Positions 11,056 through 22,309 of a DNA stretch of 64,000 nucleotides are shown piece after piece. The DNA comes from Anaeramoeba ignava. Its lineage: Eukaryota; Metamonada; Anaeramoebidae. The first letter of the stretch is position 1. Each line of letters opens with the position of its first letter. Location of the stretch: contig JAPDFW010000083.1 of the NCBI GenBank assembly GCA_028826165.1, positions 186,001-250,000 of the forward strand. The letters run 5' to 3'. The notes beneath the pieces are model-generated. The model was not told where the DNA came from and did no database searches. It was given only the letters and a program-made list of their open reading frames with translations. A program made the position numbers and the translations under genes.

Positions 11056-13446
11056 TTATTTCTTCTTATTTAATCTTGAAAAACGTTCTTCCTCTAAATT
11101 TTTTGTTTCTTGCCAAATGTTTCCATTTATTTTAATAGAACCATAACTTAAACTCATTAATTCAGTTAAATTTAACCATTGATGAAGATTATCAATTCTA
11201 ATCTCTTTTTGTTTTCTGTTTTCAACAAAATAATCTTCAATTTGATTTTTAATTTCTTTTTCTTGGAAAGAATTACCGAGATCAAAATTAAGGGAATGAA
11301 TATATTTTATGAAAGAACGAAAATGATTCAACAATTGATTTAATTCATTTTCATTTTGATTTAATTGATTTAATTGATTTAATTGATTTAATTGATCTAA
11401 TTCATTTTCATTTTGATTTAATTGATTTAATTGATTTAATTGATTTTCATTTTGATTTAATTGATTTTGATTTTGATTTTGATTTTCTTTTTTTTGATTT
11501 AATTGATTTTGATTTTGATTTTCTTTTTCATTTTCATTTTCATTTTCTTGATTTAATTGATTTAATTGATTTAATTGATTTAATTGATTTAATTCATTTT
11601 CATTTTGATTTAGATTTTGATTTTGATTTTGATTTTGATTTTGATTTTGATTTTGATTTTGATTTTGATTTTGATTTTGATTTTGATTTTGATTTTGATT
11701 TTGATTTTGATTTTGATTTAATTGATTTAATTGATTTTGATTTTGATTTTCATTTTGATTTTGATTTTGATTTTGATTTTGATTTTGATTTTGATTTTGA
11801 TTTTGATTTAATTGATTTTGATTTTGATTTTCTTTTTCATTTTCATTTTCATTTTCATTTTCATTTTCATTTTCATTTTCATTTTTATTTTCATTTTCTT
11901 GATTTAATTGATTTAATTGATTTTGATTTTGATTTTCATTTTGATTTAATTGATTTAATTGATCTAATTGATCTAATTGATTTAATTGATTTTCATTTTC
12001 TTGATTTAATTGATTTAATTGATTTAATTGATTTTCATTTTCTTGATTTGATTCATTTATCATTTCAACAATATAATCAGTTGAAAAAATTGATTTAGTT
12101 TCTGATAATATAATAACAGGATTTTCTAACTGAAATTCTAAAGAATGAAACTGAAAATCATATTCAATGACTTGATTTGAGATGATTTGTTTTATAACAT
12201 TAATATTTTTAACACCTTTTTCATTTAGTTTTCCTGGTGAAAGTTTTGTTTCATCAATTATTATAAAACTTCCTGGAGGTATCTGAAATACTCCTCCAAC
12301 AAGCTCATTGTTGGTATAATTTTTAAAAGGAATAAAATATTGAGAATTAAGGTCTTCTTTACTTGCTGAAATATTAATAATTGATGGAACTAATTTTTGA
12401 TAAATTTGGATTATTTTTTCAGGATTTGAAACATTTTTTAAATTTAAACTAAGCATCCCAATAACTAATGAATTATATCTTTTGCGAACACGCGATAACA
12501 TGTTCAATAAAATGTAAGTTGCTGGTAATTTATCTCCATAACAACATTCTTTTGCAATAAAATCTATGAGAAGATTTCTGGTGATATTTAAATCTGTTTG
12601 AGAATTTATAAATGTTTTATCAAATAAAGTAACTGAATAAACATCTTTCAATTCACAGAAATCAATGCAATGGAGACGAGGATAATAATTTTGTGAAGCT
12701 AACAAGAATTCATCATCTTCATAAAACTTGTATGAATCATCTTCTGTTTGATCAATTGGAGAAGAAATATTCAAAATTCCAGTTAATTTATAAATAGTGT
12801 TAATTTTGAAATTGTGCTCTTCATTATGGTTAGGATAAATTTTAACAAGTAACGCTTGATTTTCTTTTTCTTCTTTCTTTTCTTTTTTATCAATTTTTTT
12901 TTCTTCAATATCCATTTTTTCATTATAAATTTTGTAAGAATTTTTAATCCATTTTGATAGACCTGGAATTTCAACACATTTTAAAATGTTTCTTTGGAAA
13001 GTTCTCTTTTCGATTTTTTGATAAATTTGATTTAAATATTCTGAAGAAACTCCCTAAAATTATTTATAAAAAAACAATTTCAAAATTTAAATTTAAAAAA
13101 ATTTTTTGTAAATTTTTTATACTTTAGAATCGAAAAGAGGGAAATCACAATAAAAACCAGAAACAAAATAATTTGGATCATCTTCCTTTTGAATAATTGA
13201 TGAAAAATATTCAGGTTCAAGAACATTTTGAATCATTAAAATAAAAGAAACTAATTGAGATTCTTTAAATTGATATTTTTTTGAAAATTTAAAATGAATA
13301 GGAATTTTAATATTTTGTTTTAAATCATTTTCAAAATTTAATTTGACTAATTGAGGAAATTTTTCAATTTGAAAGTTATTTTGATTTTGGAAAGATTTTT
13401 CGAATAAGTTTTGAATAGTGATTAAAAAATTATTATTTTTTAACAT
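11056..13446 (-). CDS. MCMBP: MCM-binding protein
   Basis: MCMBP binds MCM3-7 hexamers and regulates their supply, assembly and unloading in the nucleus. Two exons, 13446-13123 and 13053-11056, give 773 codons. Family matches in order: the N-terminal MIQNVLEPEYF block (like MIQDMFDPEFY in animals), KRTFQRNILKCVEIPG, CCYGDKLPATYILLNMLS, KFTVNLSG-like sequence at SLNLKNVS, FIPFKNYTNNELVGG, FIIIDETKLSPGKLNEKGV, VIEYDFQFHSLEFQ, and the C-terminal VEDDFVE-like block (IEDYFVENRKQ) with NLHQWLNLTELMSLS. A Gln/Asn/Leu/Glu insert of about 240 residues, from roughly residue 440, interrupts the domain shortly before the C-terminal block. The ATG at 12915 is internal, because the upstream exon and its join are well conserved. 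ORC1 begins 93 bp downstream on the same strand. Confidence 0.9.
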
Positions 13447-13687
13447 TTTTTTTTTTAAAAATGAAAAAAATGAAAAATGAAAAAAATGAAAAAAATTTTT
13501 TCCGATTTTTTTTATTTTTAATTTTAATTTTAGTTTCAATTTTAATTTCAATTTTAATTATTATTTTTAACATTTTTTTTTTTAAAAATGAAAAAAATGA
13601 AAAATGAAAAAAATGAAAAAAATTTTTTCCGATTTTTTTTATTTTTAATTTTAATTTTAGTTTCAATTTTAATTTCAATTTTAATTT
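13433..13687. repeat. Direct duplication (period about 127 bp) covering the MCMBP start
   Basis: The sequence from TAACAT at 13441 to about 13556 recurs from 13568 to about 13682 almost base for base, including the T11 run, the spacing of four ATGAAA motifs and TTTTTTCCGATTTTTTTTATT. The copy nearer the gene carries the real start (CAT at 13444-13446). The farther copy has the same start context but leads into a simple repeat. The near identity suggests a recent tandem duplication of the 5' region. Confidence 0.75.
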
Positions 13688-13689
13688 CA

Positions 13690-13820
13690 ATTTTAATTTC
13701 AGTTTCAATTTTAGTTTTAATTTTAATTTCAATTTTAATTTTAATTTTAATTTTAATTTCAGTTTCAATTTCAATTTTAGTTTCAATTTTAATTTTAATT
13801 TTAATTTTAATTTTAATTAA
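13690..13820. repeat. AATTTTAATTTCAATTTT simple repeat
   Basis: A short-period array of AATTTT and AATTTC units lies between the duplicated MCMBP 5' region and the stop of the AIG1-like gene. Both strands are open in several frames because of the repeat; I do not take those ORFs as genes. Confidence 0.6.
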
Positions 13821-13827
13821 AAAAAAA

Positions 13828-14496
13828 TCAATCAACTTTTTTATCAGAAATATTTCTCATTTTCAAAAATAATCTTGAAGACATATTCAAAATCAATCTA
13901 GAAAAAAGAACGAAAATAACTCCAGCAAAAGAACCACTTGAAGCAGTAATAATTAAATAAGGAAAAGGTAAAGCTTTAACAAAAGGATAAGTTGGCAAAT
14001 TCCAAAATTTTGATAAAACAGAAAGTGAACCATAAGAAGAACTAATTAAAAGAATTGAAATCAAGTCAAATTTAAGTAAAGATTTTTTTCTTAAATAATT
14101 CGGAAAAAATAGAAGTTCAAAAAAAAGATAAAAAATTGGAAAAGAATGAAGAATATGATTCAAAATCATTGGAATTCTTGTTTCATAATCATCAACAACA
14201 ACAAGTTGAGGATTTTGAAAATAAAGAAACCAAAAAGAAGCAACTGTAAAAATTGATGTTGAAAATGCTATTGAATAAAAAGTTGATAATGAAATTGTTT
14301 TTTTGCTTTGAAATGATTGGATTTTATTGTAACTTGCAATTGTGAAATATAAAGTTATTATTGCTTGATTCCAAAAAGTAAAAAAAAATAAAAGATCTTT
14401 TGCGAGATAATCTATTAAATACATCCATAAATATGCCCCAAAACAAGCTATTGTTACTCCAAAAATGTAAATGTTATGAATAACTTTTAAAAACAT
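13828..14496 (-). CDS. AIG1/ADTRP (FAR-17a) family multi-pass membrane hydrolase
   Basis: 222 residues with about six hydrophobic segments. The family (AIG1, ADTRP) consists of membrane threonine hydrolases that cleave fatty-acid esters of hydroxy fatty acids. Visible signatures are FFFTFWNQ after the first membrane segment (the catalytic Thr is expected here) and ILNHILHSFPIF with the conserved LNHxxH histidines in the middle, as in human AIG1. The ORF is intact, intronless and of normal family length. It is divergent from FIG4 with 207 bp between starts. The family call is good; the precise substrate is inference. Confidence 0.75.
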   Translation of the reverse strand: MFLKVIHNIYIFGVTIACFGAYLWMYLIDYLAKDLLFFFTFWNQAIITLYFTIASYNKIQSFQSKKTISLSTFYSIAFSTSIFTVASFWFLYFQNPQLVVVDDYETRIPMILNHILHSFPIFYLFFELLFFPNYLRKKSLLKFDLISILLISSSYGSLSVLSKFWNLPTYPFVKALPFPYLIITASSGSFAGVIFVLFSRLILNMSSRLFLKMRNISDKKVD

Positions 14497-14703
14497 TTTA
14501 GATCTAAGTTTTTAAAAAAGAAAAAGAAAAATGAAAAATGAAAAAAAAATGAAAAAAATTATTTTTTTTTGCCTGAATAAAAAACAAAACAAAAACAAAA
14601 ACAAAAACAAAAACAAAAACAAAAACAAAAACAAAAACAAAAACAAAAACAAAAACAAAAACATTTTTCATTTTTTTCATTTTTTTCATTTTTTTTTTCA
14701 TTA
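14497..14703. promoter_or_regulatory. Divergent promoter region with AAAAAC microsatellite (AIG1-like / FIG4)
   Basis: This 207-bp gap between two divergent starts is symmetrical. The AIG1-like side has TTTTTCAT motifs in its sense (about 14527-14560), the FIG4 side has TTTTTTCATTTTTTTCATT in its own sense (about 14661-14702), and the middle (14578-14662) is a run of AAAAAC units. The array length is likely to vary between strains. Confidence 0.5.
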
Positions 14704-17700
14704 ATGTTAAATTATTCTTTACCTCCTGTTCCAAATTCTCTCACAAAATTCGATTTATATTCAACATCAGAAAAATTTTATATTGTTGGTTATGATAAAT
14801 CTAAAACTAAATATCAATTTTTAAAGATTGATAGACAAAAAAATTCTGAAGATCCTTTAAATATTGTTGAAGATAAAACTCTTTATACAAAACAAGAAGC
14901 TTATACTGTTTTATCATGGGTTTCTCAAGGAAATAAATCTTCATTTAAAAAAGTGATGGATTTTTGCGCAATTATTGGTGATTTTCCTTTTTATTTATTT
15001 AAATGAAAAAAAAAAGAATAAAAAATTTTTTTATAATTTTTTGGATAATTTTTTTTACAGGTTTTATAAGTTTATTAGAAGGTTATTATCTCATGGTTAT
15101 TAGAAAGTAAATTTAATTATTAAAATTAAAATTCATTTATAAAATTAAAATTAAAATTAAAATTAAAATTAAAATTAAAATTCATTTAAAATTAAAATTA
15201 AAATTAAAATTAAAATTAAAATTAAAATTAAAATTAAAATTAAAATCAAAAATTAAAATTAAAATTAAAATTAAAATTAAAATTAAAATTAAAATTAAAA
15301 TTAAAATTAAAATTAAAATTAAAATTAAAATTAAAATTAAATTTAAAATTAAAATTAAAATTCAAAATTCTTAGACGTAAAAAAGTTGGTTCTATTGGTG
15401 GACATAATATCTATACAATTAAAGAAATAGCAGATATACCACTTTTTCCAGACAATTTACCAACAATTAATAAAAATGAATCAAAATACAAATCAATACT
15501 TGCGATGCTTGATTTAACAAAAGGATTTTTCTTTTCATATTCATTTGATCTTTCAAACACACTCCAATTTAATATGAATAAAAATAATCACGTTAAAGAA
15601 GAACAAGAAGAACAAAATAATCAAGAATATTCAGGATTTCAAGAATCAAAAAAATGTGAAATGTTTATTTGGAATAGCTTTTTATTAAAGCCTTATTTTA
15701 AATTTGTTAAAAATTGGAAATGGGTTGTTCCATTAATTTATGGTTCTTTTCAACATCATCATATCCTTTATTCAAAATGATTATTTATATTTTTTAATTT
15801 TATTTGGTTTTTTATTTATTTATTTATTTAATTAATTTTCTTTGACTTTTTGATTTTCTTTATTTTTATTTTTATTTTTACGTCTTTCTTTTGTTGGAAG
15901 ACCAATTGATTTGATTTTAATTGCGAGAAGATCTCAATTTTATGCTGGAACTAGATTTTTGAAAAGAGGTGCAAATGAATTAGGACATGCAGCAAATCAT
16001 GTTGAAGTTGAACAAATTGTTTTAGATGCCTCTTCTATTTCTCAATTAACTGGTTTGAATATTGAATTGAATTGAATTAAATATTAAATTGAATATTAAA
16101 TTGAATATTAAATTAAATATTAAATTGAATATTGAATATTGAATATTAAATTGAATATTGAATTGAATATTGAATTGAATTAAATTGAACATTGAATTGA
16201 TTTGATTAAATTGAATATTGAATTGAATTGAATATTAAATTGAATATTAAATTAAATATTGAATTGAATTGAATATTAAATTGAATATTGAATATTAATT
16301 TGAATATTTAATTGGATTTGATATATTTTTTTTATTAGGTGATTTTACTTCGGTTGTTCAAATAAGAGGTTCTATTCCTTTATTTTGGTCACAAGATTTT
16401 AGTGTTTTATCACCAAAACCTGCAATTTTTGGTAATAAAATAAAAATAAAAGATAAAAATAAAAAATTAAATTAAAATAAAAATAAAAAATAATTAGTTA
16501 CAAGATGGGATCCATATTATTTAGCAGCAAAAAGACATTTCGCAAATTTATTTACTCGGCATGGAGAACCAGTTGTAGTTCTAAATTTAATTAAACAACA
16601 AGAAAAAAATCCAAGAGAATCCATTTTAGGAAAAGAATTTGAGAAAGCAATAGAACATTTAAATCAGTCACTAACCAAAGAATTTGAAATTGATTATATT
16701 GCAAAAGATATTTCAAATTTTCAGAAAAATAACAAATCAGGTATCCGAAAAATTTTAGCTGAAATTTCAGATCAAGTTGTTCAAAAAATTGGATTTTTTC
16801 ACAGTGCAAAACAATTACAAAATGATGAACAATATGATTGCAGATTGCAAACAGGTGTTCTTAGGAGTAATTGTATTGATAGTTTAGATAGGACTAATGT
16901 TGCTCAATTTTTTTATGGTTGGGTTGCACTTGGTTATCAATTACATTCATTAAGTACACTAATAATTTTTGAAAACTCAAAATATTCAAAAATATTTAAA
17001 AAATAATATTTAAAAAAATATTTAAAATAATATTTAAAAAAATATTTAAAATAATATTCAAAATAATATTTAAAATAATATTTAAAATAATATTTAAAAA
17101 TATTTAAAAATAATATTTAAAAAAATATTCAAAATAATATTTAAAATAATATTCAAAATAATATTCAAAAATAATATTTAAAAAATATTTCAAAAATATT
17201 TAAAATAATATTTAAAAAAAATATTTAAAAATATTTAAAAAATATTTAAAAATAATATTTAAAATAATATTTAAAAAAATATTTAAAAAATATTTAAAAA
17301 TATTCAAAAATATTTAAAAATAATATTTAAAAATATTTAAAAAAATATTCAAAAAAATATTAAAAATATTTAAAAATATTTTAAAAAATATTTAAAATAA
17401 TATTCAAAAATATCCAAAAATATTTAAAAAAAATATTTAAAAATATTTAAAAATATTTAAAAATATTCAAAAATATTTAAAAATATTCAAAAATATTCAA
17501 AAAAATATTCAAAAATATTTAAAAAATAATATTTAAAAATAATATTTAAAAAAATATTTAAAAATATTTAAAATAATATTTAAAATAATATTTAAAATAA
17601 TATTTAAAAATATTTAAAATAATATTTAAAAATATTTAAAAATAAAAATATTTAAAAATATTCAAAAATATTTAAAAATATTTCAAAAATATTCAAAAAA

Positions 17701-19501
17701 TTTAAAAATTTCAAAAAAAATATTCAAAAATATTTAAAAAAATATTCAAAATAATATTTAAAATAATATTTAAAATAATATTCAAAATAATATTCAAAAT
17801 AATATTTAAAAAATATTTAAAAAAATATTCAAAATAAAAAGAGGTTTCAAATTCAACCTATGTCGCTTTGGATACATATATAGTTAAATTATTAACAGAA
17901 ATGTATGGAAAACTTGGTGATGAACTTTCACTTCAATATGGAGGTTCTTCTGCTTTAAAAAGAATTGAAACTTACACAAAAGTAATCAAAACATTTTATA
18001 ATCAAAACAAATTTTTTATTTAAAAAAGATTTCATTATTTTTAAATTTATTTAAATTTATTTAAATTTAGGGAAAAGTAATTTATTTTCTTTTATTGAAT
18101 TGATTTAAATTTTGATCAATTTAGAATGAAAACAATAAAAACGAATAAACAATATAAATTTTAGGGAAAATCTAAAGAACTTATTAAATTGATTAAAAGA
18201 TATTATAACAATAATTTTACAGATTTTACAAAACAAAATGCAATCAATTTATTTTTGGGAAATTTTCATCCTAAAACTTCCAAAACTGAAATTTGGAATT
18301 TACCAACAGATTATTCTTTACATCATCGAGTTCAATCTGTAGAAGAATCATTAATTCAAGAGTAGATTAAAAAAAATTTCCAAATTTTCTAAAATTAAAA
18401 ATTAAATTAAATTAAATTAAAAAATCAAAAAAAAAAATAATTTTAATATTAAATGAAAGTCCACCAGATTTATGGGAAAGTTCAATTAAAAAATTTATCG
18501 AAAATAACTATAATGGTCGTTGTTTAACAGCCAATTCTTTTACTCAAGATCTTCGAGATCAAGAAAATTGGAAACCGTTATACATAATTGAAGAAAAAGA
18601 TAGATTTGATAAATTATATGAAAGATTACATGAAAAATCAAATCAAAATTCAAATGAAAAATTAAATGAAAAATTAAATGAAAATCCAAATGAAAATTCA
18701 AATGAAAATTCAAATGAAAATTCAAATGAAAAATTAAATGAAAATTCAAATGAAAATTCAAATGAAAATTTAAATCAAAATCCAAATCAAAATCCAAATC
18801 AAAATCCAAATCAAAATTCAAATCAAAATCCAAAAAGTGATAATGAAATTGAAATTGATTTGAAATCAGACAAATTTGAAGAACCATTACAAACAAATAA
18901 CGATTGTTATTGGAATGAAAACTATTCAACTCATCGACTTAGTTCATTTTCCAAAATTCTTCAAGAACCTTTTTATTTTGCAAAAGAAGACAGAATTGAT
19001 AGAAGTTCTGAAGAAAAATCATCCAATGTTGTTGATTATTTAATGACTTTTTCAAGAAAAGCTCAACAAGATCCACTTGATGGGAAAAAAAAAATTGCAA
19101 ATGAAATGAAAGTTGGAAAAGGAAATTTAACAAAGAATCGGTCATTGATAAGAGAACCATCAGAAATTGGACCATCTTTAAGTAAATCAACATCACTTTC
19201 TTCAGTTAGTCATCAACCATCTTTAAATCTTTCTCAAATTCCTATTGAAAATCCTCTTCAAGAATATGACAATTCAAATATTCAAATTTCTCAAATTGAA
19301 CAGAATCCTTATGGAATTAACTTGAAAATTCCTGAAAGTGATATGAAATTATATAATGATTATTCTCATATTGATATGTTTGTTGATACAAAAATCAATA
19401 AACCGAGTTTTGACCAAAAGAGATTAAATCCTCCTATTATTCTTCCAAATGATCGAAATTTAAAAATTTATCAAAAATATGCTTTTACTGAAAAAAATTG
19501 A
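14704..19501 (+). CDS. FIG4: SAC-domain phosphoinositide 5-phosphatase FIG4
   Basis: FIG4 dephosphorylates PI(3,5)P2 on endolysosomal membranes, together with PIKfyve and VAC14. Exons read as 14704-14977, 15061-15106, 15375 to about 15777, about 15890-16052, 16339-16431, 16498-16953, 17842-17981, 18165-18361 and 18460-19501. Matches to animal FIG4 run throughout: [110 protein letters not shown] then [11 protein letters not shown], and the late YGINL block. The catalytic CX5R is intact (CIDSLDR; the second Cys of animal CVDCLDR is Ser). An Asn/Glu repeat lies at about 18635-18835. The exon 3/4 join (15.78-15.89 kb) lacks a clear GT-AG pair, so one base or an unusual splice site is unresolved there. 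Confidence 0.9.
15107..15374 (+). repeat. FIG4 intron 2: AAAATT array
   Basis: Intron with donor GTAAAT and acceptor TCTTAG. Its 268 nt are mostly AAAATT units. Splicing AA|A restores [13 protein letters not shown], which matches the family. Confidence 0.8.
16053..16338 (+). repeat. FIG4 intron 4: TTGAATATTAAA array
   Basis: Intron of 286 nt (donor GTTTGA, acceptor TATTAG) filled with TTGAATATTAAA/TTGAATTGAATA units. The join G|GT yields [14 protein letters not shown]. Confidence 0.8.
16954..17841 (+). repeat. FIG4 intron 6: AATATTTAAAA array, about 890 nt
   Basis: The longest intron in the gene. Donor GTACAC; acceptor near AAAAAG or GAG at 17841-17843. The interior is AATATTTAAAA and AATATTCAAAA units throughout. 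It separates YQLHSL from [12 protein letters not shown], adjacent blocks in other FIG4 proteins. Confidence 0.8.
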
Positions 19502-19622
19502 AGAACAGAAAAAAAAAAAGAGAAAGCAATTTATTTTCAATTTTTTTTTTCATTTTAAAAGAAAATTTCTTATCATTTCAATTTTCAATTTTCAATTTTC
19601 AATTTTCAATTTGATTTTATTT

Positions 19623-22023
19623 TTATTTTTGATTTTTTAATGGTAAGTGAATTTTATTTATATTTTTATTTAGATTATTATTTATATTTTTATTTATATC
19701 ATTATTTAGATTTTTATTTATATTTTTATTTATATTTTTATTTAGATTTTTATTTATATTTTTATTTAGATTTTTATTTAGATTTTTATTTACATTTTTA
19801 TTTATATTTTTATTTATATTTTTATTTATATTTTTATTTATATTTTTATTTATATTTTTATTTAGATTTTTATTTATATTTTTATTTAGATTTTTATTTA
19901 GATTTTTATTTAGATTTTTATTTAGATTTTTATTTAGATTTTTATTTATATCTTTATTTGTATTTTTATTTATATTTTTATTTATATTTTTATTTATATT
20001 TTTATTTATATTTTTATTTGTATTTTTATTTATATTTTTATTTAGATCTTTATTTGGATTTTTATTTATATTTTTATTTAGATTTTTATTTATATTTTTA
20101 TTTAGATTTTTATTTAGATTTTTATTTACATTTTTATTTGGATTTTTATTTACATTTTTAATTGGATTTTTATTTACATTTTTAATTGGATTTGGAACTG
20201 ATTGATTTTCTCTTTCTTTCAATTTTTCAATCTCTTCTTTATTTTGGATTTCAAAAATTTGATTTTCTACAATTTTATCTCTTAACTGATGATTAAGATT
20301 CTCAATTTTTTTTCTTTCTCTTTCTAATCTTGAAGTGATTGAACGAATTTTGAAATCAAAAGAAATTTTTGTTTCGGTAAATTTTTGCAAAAAATTGTTA
20401 TAATTCTCTTCTTGATTTCCCAATTTTTTTGATTTGGATAAAAATCTTTCTTTGAGATTTGATTCAAGAACCAATTTTTCTTTTGAAAGAGAAGAAATTT
20501 TTTGATTTAAAAGATTAAGAGAATTTTTTTTGGAAATGAGTTCTTTTTTTGCTTGATCAAGTTGATTAAGAGAATCCAAAAAATCTTGTTCGACATTTTG
20601 AAAATTTTGAATATGATTTTCTAAACGAGAAAGTGTTTGAGATTGAAATAAATTGGAATTTCTTGAAATAAAAAATTGGCAAGATTTCAAAGTTTGGAAA
20701 GAAATGGAATTCAATGATAAATCAAGAAACAAAAGGGAATAATTCAACATCAACTCAGTTGCAATTTTAGAAGCAGTTGAATTGGAGAGAAGATTATTTT
20801 TCAAATTCAAATATTTGATATTAGAATTATAAGCGATTAAATCAGATAAATTACAATTTTGATCAGTGATTTTGCAGTTTGCAATATTTAGATGAATAAT
20901 TGAAGTATTTTCAAGTAATCCATTTACTAAGAAATTGGCTCCTTTCATTTCAAGATGATTTCCTTCAAGATCCAATAATTGGAGAGTTTGGTTTGTTTTT
21001 AAGGATTTGCAAAAATTAAGGAAAGAAGAATTTGGATGAATATTATTATTTTTCAAAATCAATGATTTAACATGAATCGAAGCCAAATTTGAAATGCAAG
21101 AATCAAGGATTTTTGAGGAAGAAAAATCAATCATTTTCAACGTTTTATTTTGAGCCAAAGCGCTTGATATCTCCTTGATATCTCCAAGGTTATTTCTGCC
21201 TATTTTGAGCACTTGAAGTGAATTTACTTCGCGGATTAGATTTGCAATAAAAGGGTTTGCATTTGAAGAAATGAAATTTTGTTCCACATTTAAATTCTCC
21301 AACAAAATATTTGCTTTTTGGAAAGCTTGAATGATTCCTTTTGCTAACGAAATGAATCCTTTTGACTGCATTTTGTTGTTTGAAAGATCAATTTGAATTA
21401 AAGGGGAATTCCATTTTCGTTTTTTAAAAGTAGAAGAAATGAGTTTGATTGCTTTTTCATTTAAAGAAGATCGAGTCAATTCAAGTGAAACTAAAACGGA
21501 ATTTTTTTTCAATAACAATTTTTTCAAGGATAATAAAGATTGAGGAGTAAAAATATTTGAGGAAATGTTTAAAAAAGTGATTGAATTGTTTTTGATTATT
21601 GATTCAATTATTTCTTTCATTTCTTTTCTAAATTCGCAATTGCTTAAATTTAAACTATTTATTTTGCTTGATTTCTCGATTAATTTGCAAATTGATTTGG
21701 ATTTCTTAATTGGATTTGTTGAAAAATTGACAGCATAAAAATTCTCTTTTTCAAGAAGAAATTCTGTCACTTTTTCAATTGCTTTTTCTCCAAATAAACA
21801 ATCTTTAATGTTAAAAATCCCATTTTTTGTTCTATTTTGAATGTTTTTGAAAAATTGAGGAAAACGTGGATCATTTTTCAATGTTTTTAGTCCCAAATCC
21901 TTATTCAAAAAAAAAGAGAGAAAACAATTTTATTCCAATTTTTAATTTCAATTTTTAATTTGGATTTGTTTTTACTTCATTTTTTGCTAAAAAAAATGTT
22001 TTTGCTTCTTCTTGTGTAATCAT
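19623..22023 (-). CDS. Leucine-rich repeat (RNI-type) protein with coiled coil and Asn-Lys repeat tail
   Basis: Two exons, 22023-21976 and 21899-19623 (intron GTAAAA to ATAAG, phase 0), give 774 residues from the ATG of MITQEEAK. Residues ~50-440 hold about a dozen LRRs of the ribonuclease-inhibitor kind (LNLSNC, LNISSN, IDLSNNKM, LKIGRNNLG, LDLEGNHLEMKGANFL, LNLKNNLLS). A coiled coil follows (about 450-590, rich in Lys/Glu/Leu). The last ~170 residues are a four-residue repeat N-K-N-x, where x is mostly Ile, Leu, Pro or Thr. No catalytic domain or membrane segment is visible, so a scaffold role is inferred. The plus-strand ORF at 19640-20161 is the antisense of the tail repeat. Confidence 0.7.
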
Positions 22024-22142
22024 TTTTGAAAAGAAAAAAATGAAAAAGAAAAATTTGGATTTAAAACAAAAAAAGATCACAAAGAAAAGAAAAGAAAAGA
22101 AAAAAAATAAATGACTTTGATTTAAAAAAAATTTTAACAATA

Positions 22143-22307
22143 AAAATTTGAGTTGATGTATTTCGAACCCCTTTTAACCAAGATTAAAAGGAATTTTAAT
22201 TTAAAAATTCCTCAATTTTATCAATAATGAGCATAACCCACTATTTAATAAAATTTTGAATGAGGATTTTCAAATTAAAAATTACAAAATACATCAACTC
22301 AAATTTT
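22143..22307. mobile_element. MITE-like element with perfect 21-bp terminal inverted repeats
   Basis: Positions 22143-22163 and 22287-22307 are exact reverse complements (inner part GAGTTGATGTATTT against AAATACATCAACTC). They enclose a 123-bp core with no ORF but with unusually C-rich patches (CGAACCCC, AACCCACT). TA dinucleotides lie near both outer ends, as expected for TA target duplication by Tc1/mariner-like MITEs. It sits at the head of the satellite block. Superfamily assignment is inference. Confidence 0.6.
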
Positions 22308-22309
22308 AT

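Noticed and set aside
11056-12915. MCMBP starting at the ATG at 12915
   Set aside because: The conserved sequence before it (RNILKCVEIPG and the preceding exon with MIQNVLEPEYF) belongs to the family and is joined by a phase-0 intron.
22143-22307. tRNA or small structured RNA
   Set aside because: The reverse strand has GGTTCGAAAT like a T-loop, and the ends pair perfectly, but no A-box, D-arm or T-stem fits. A terminal-inverted-repeat element explains the pairing better.
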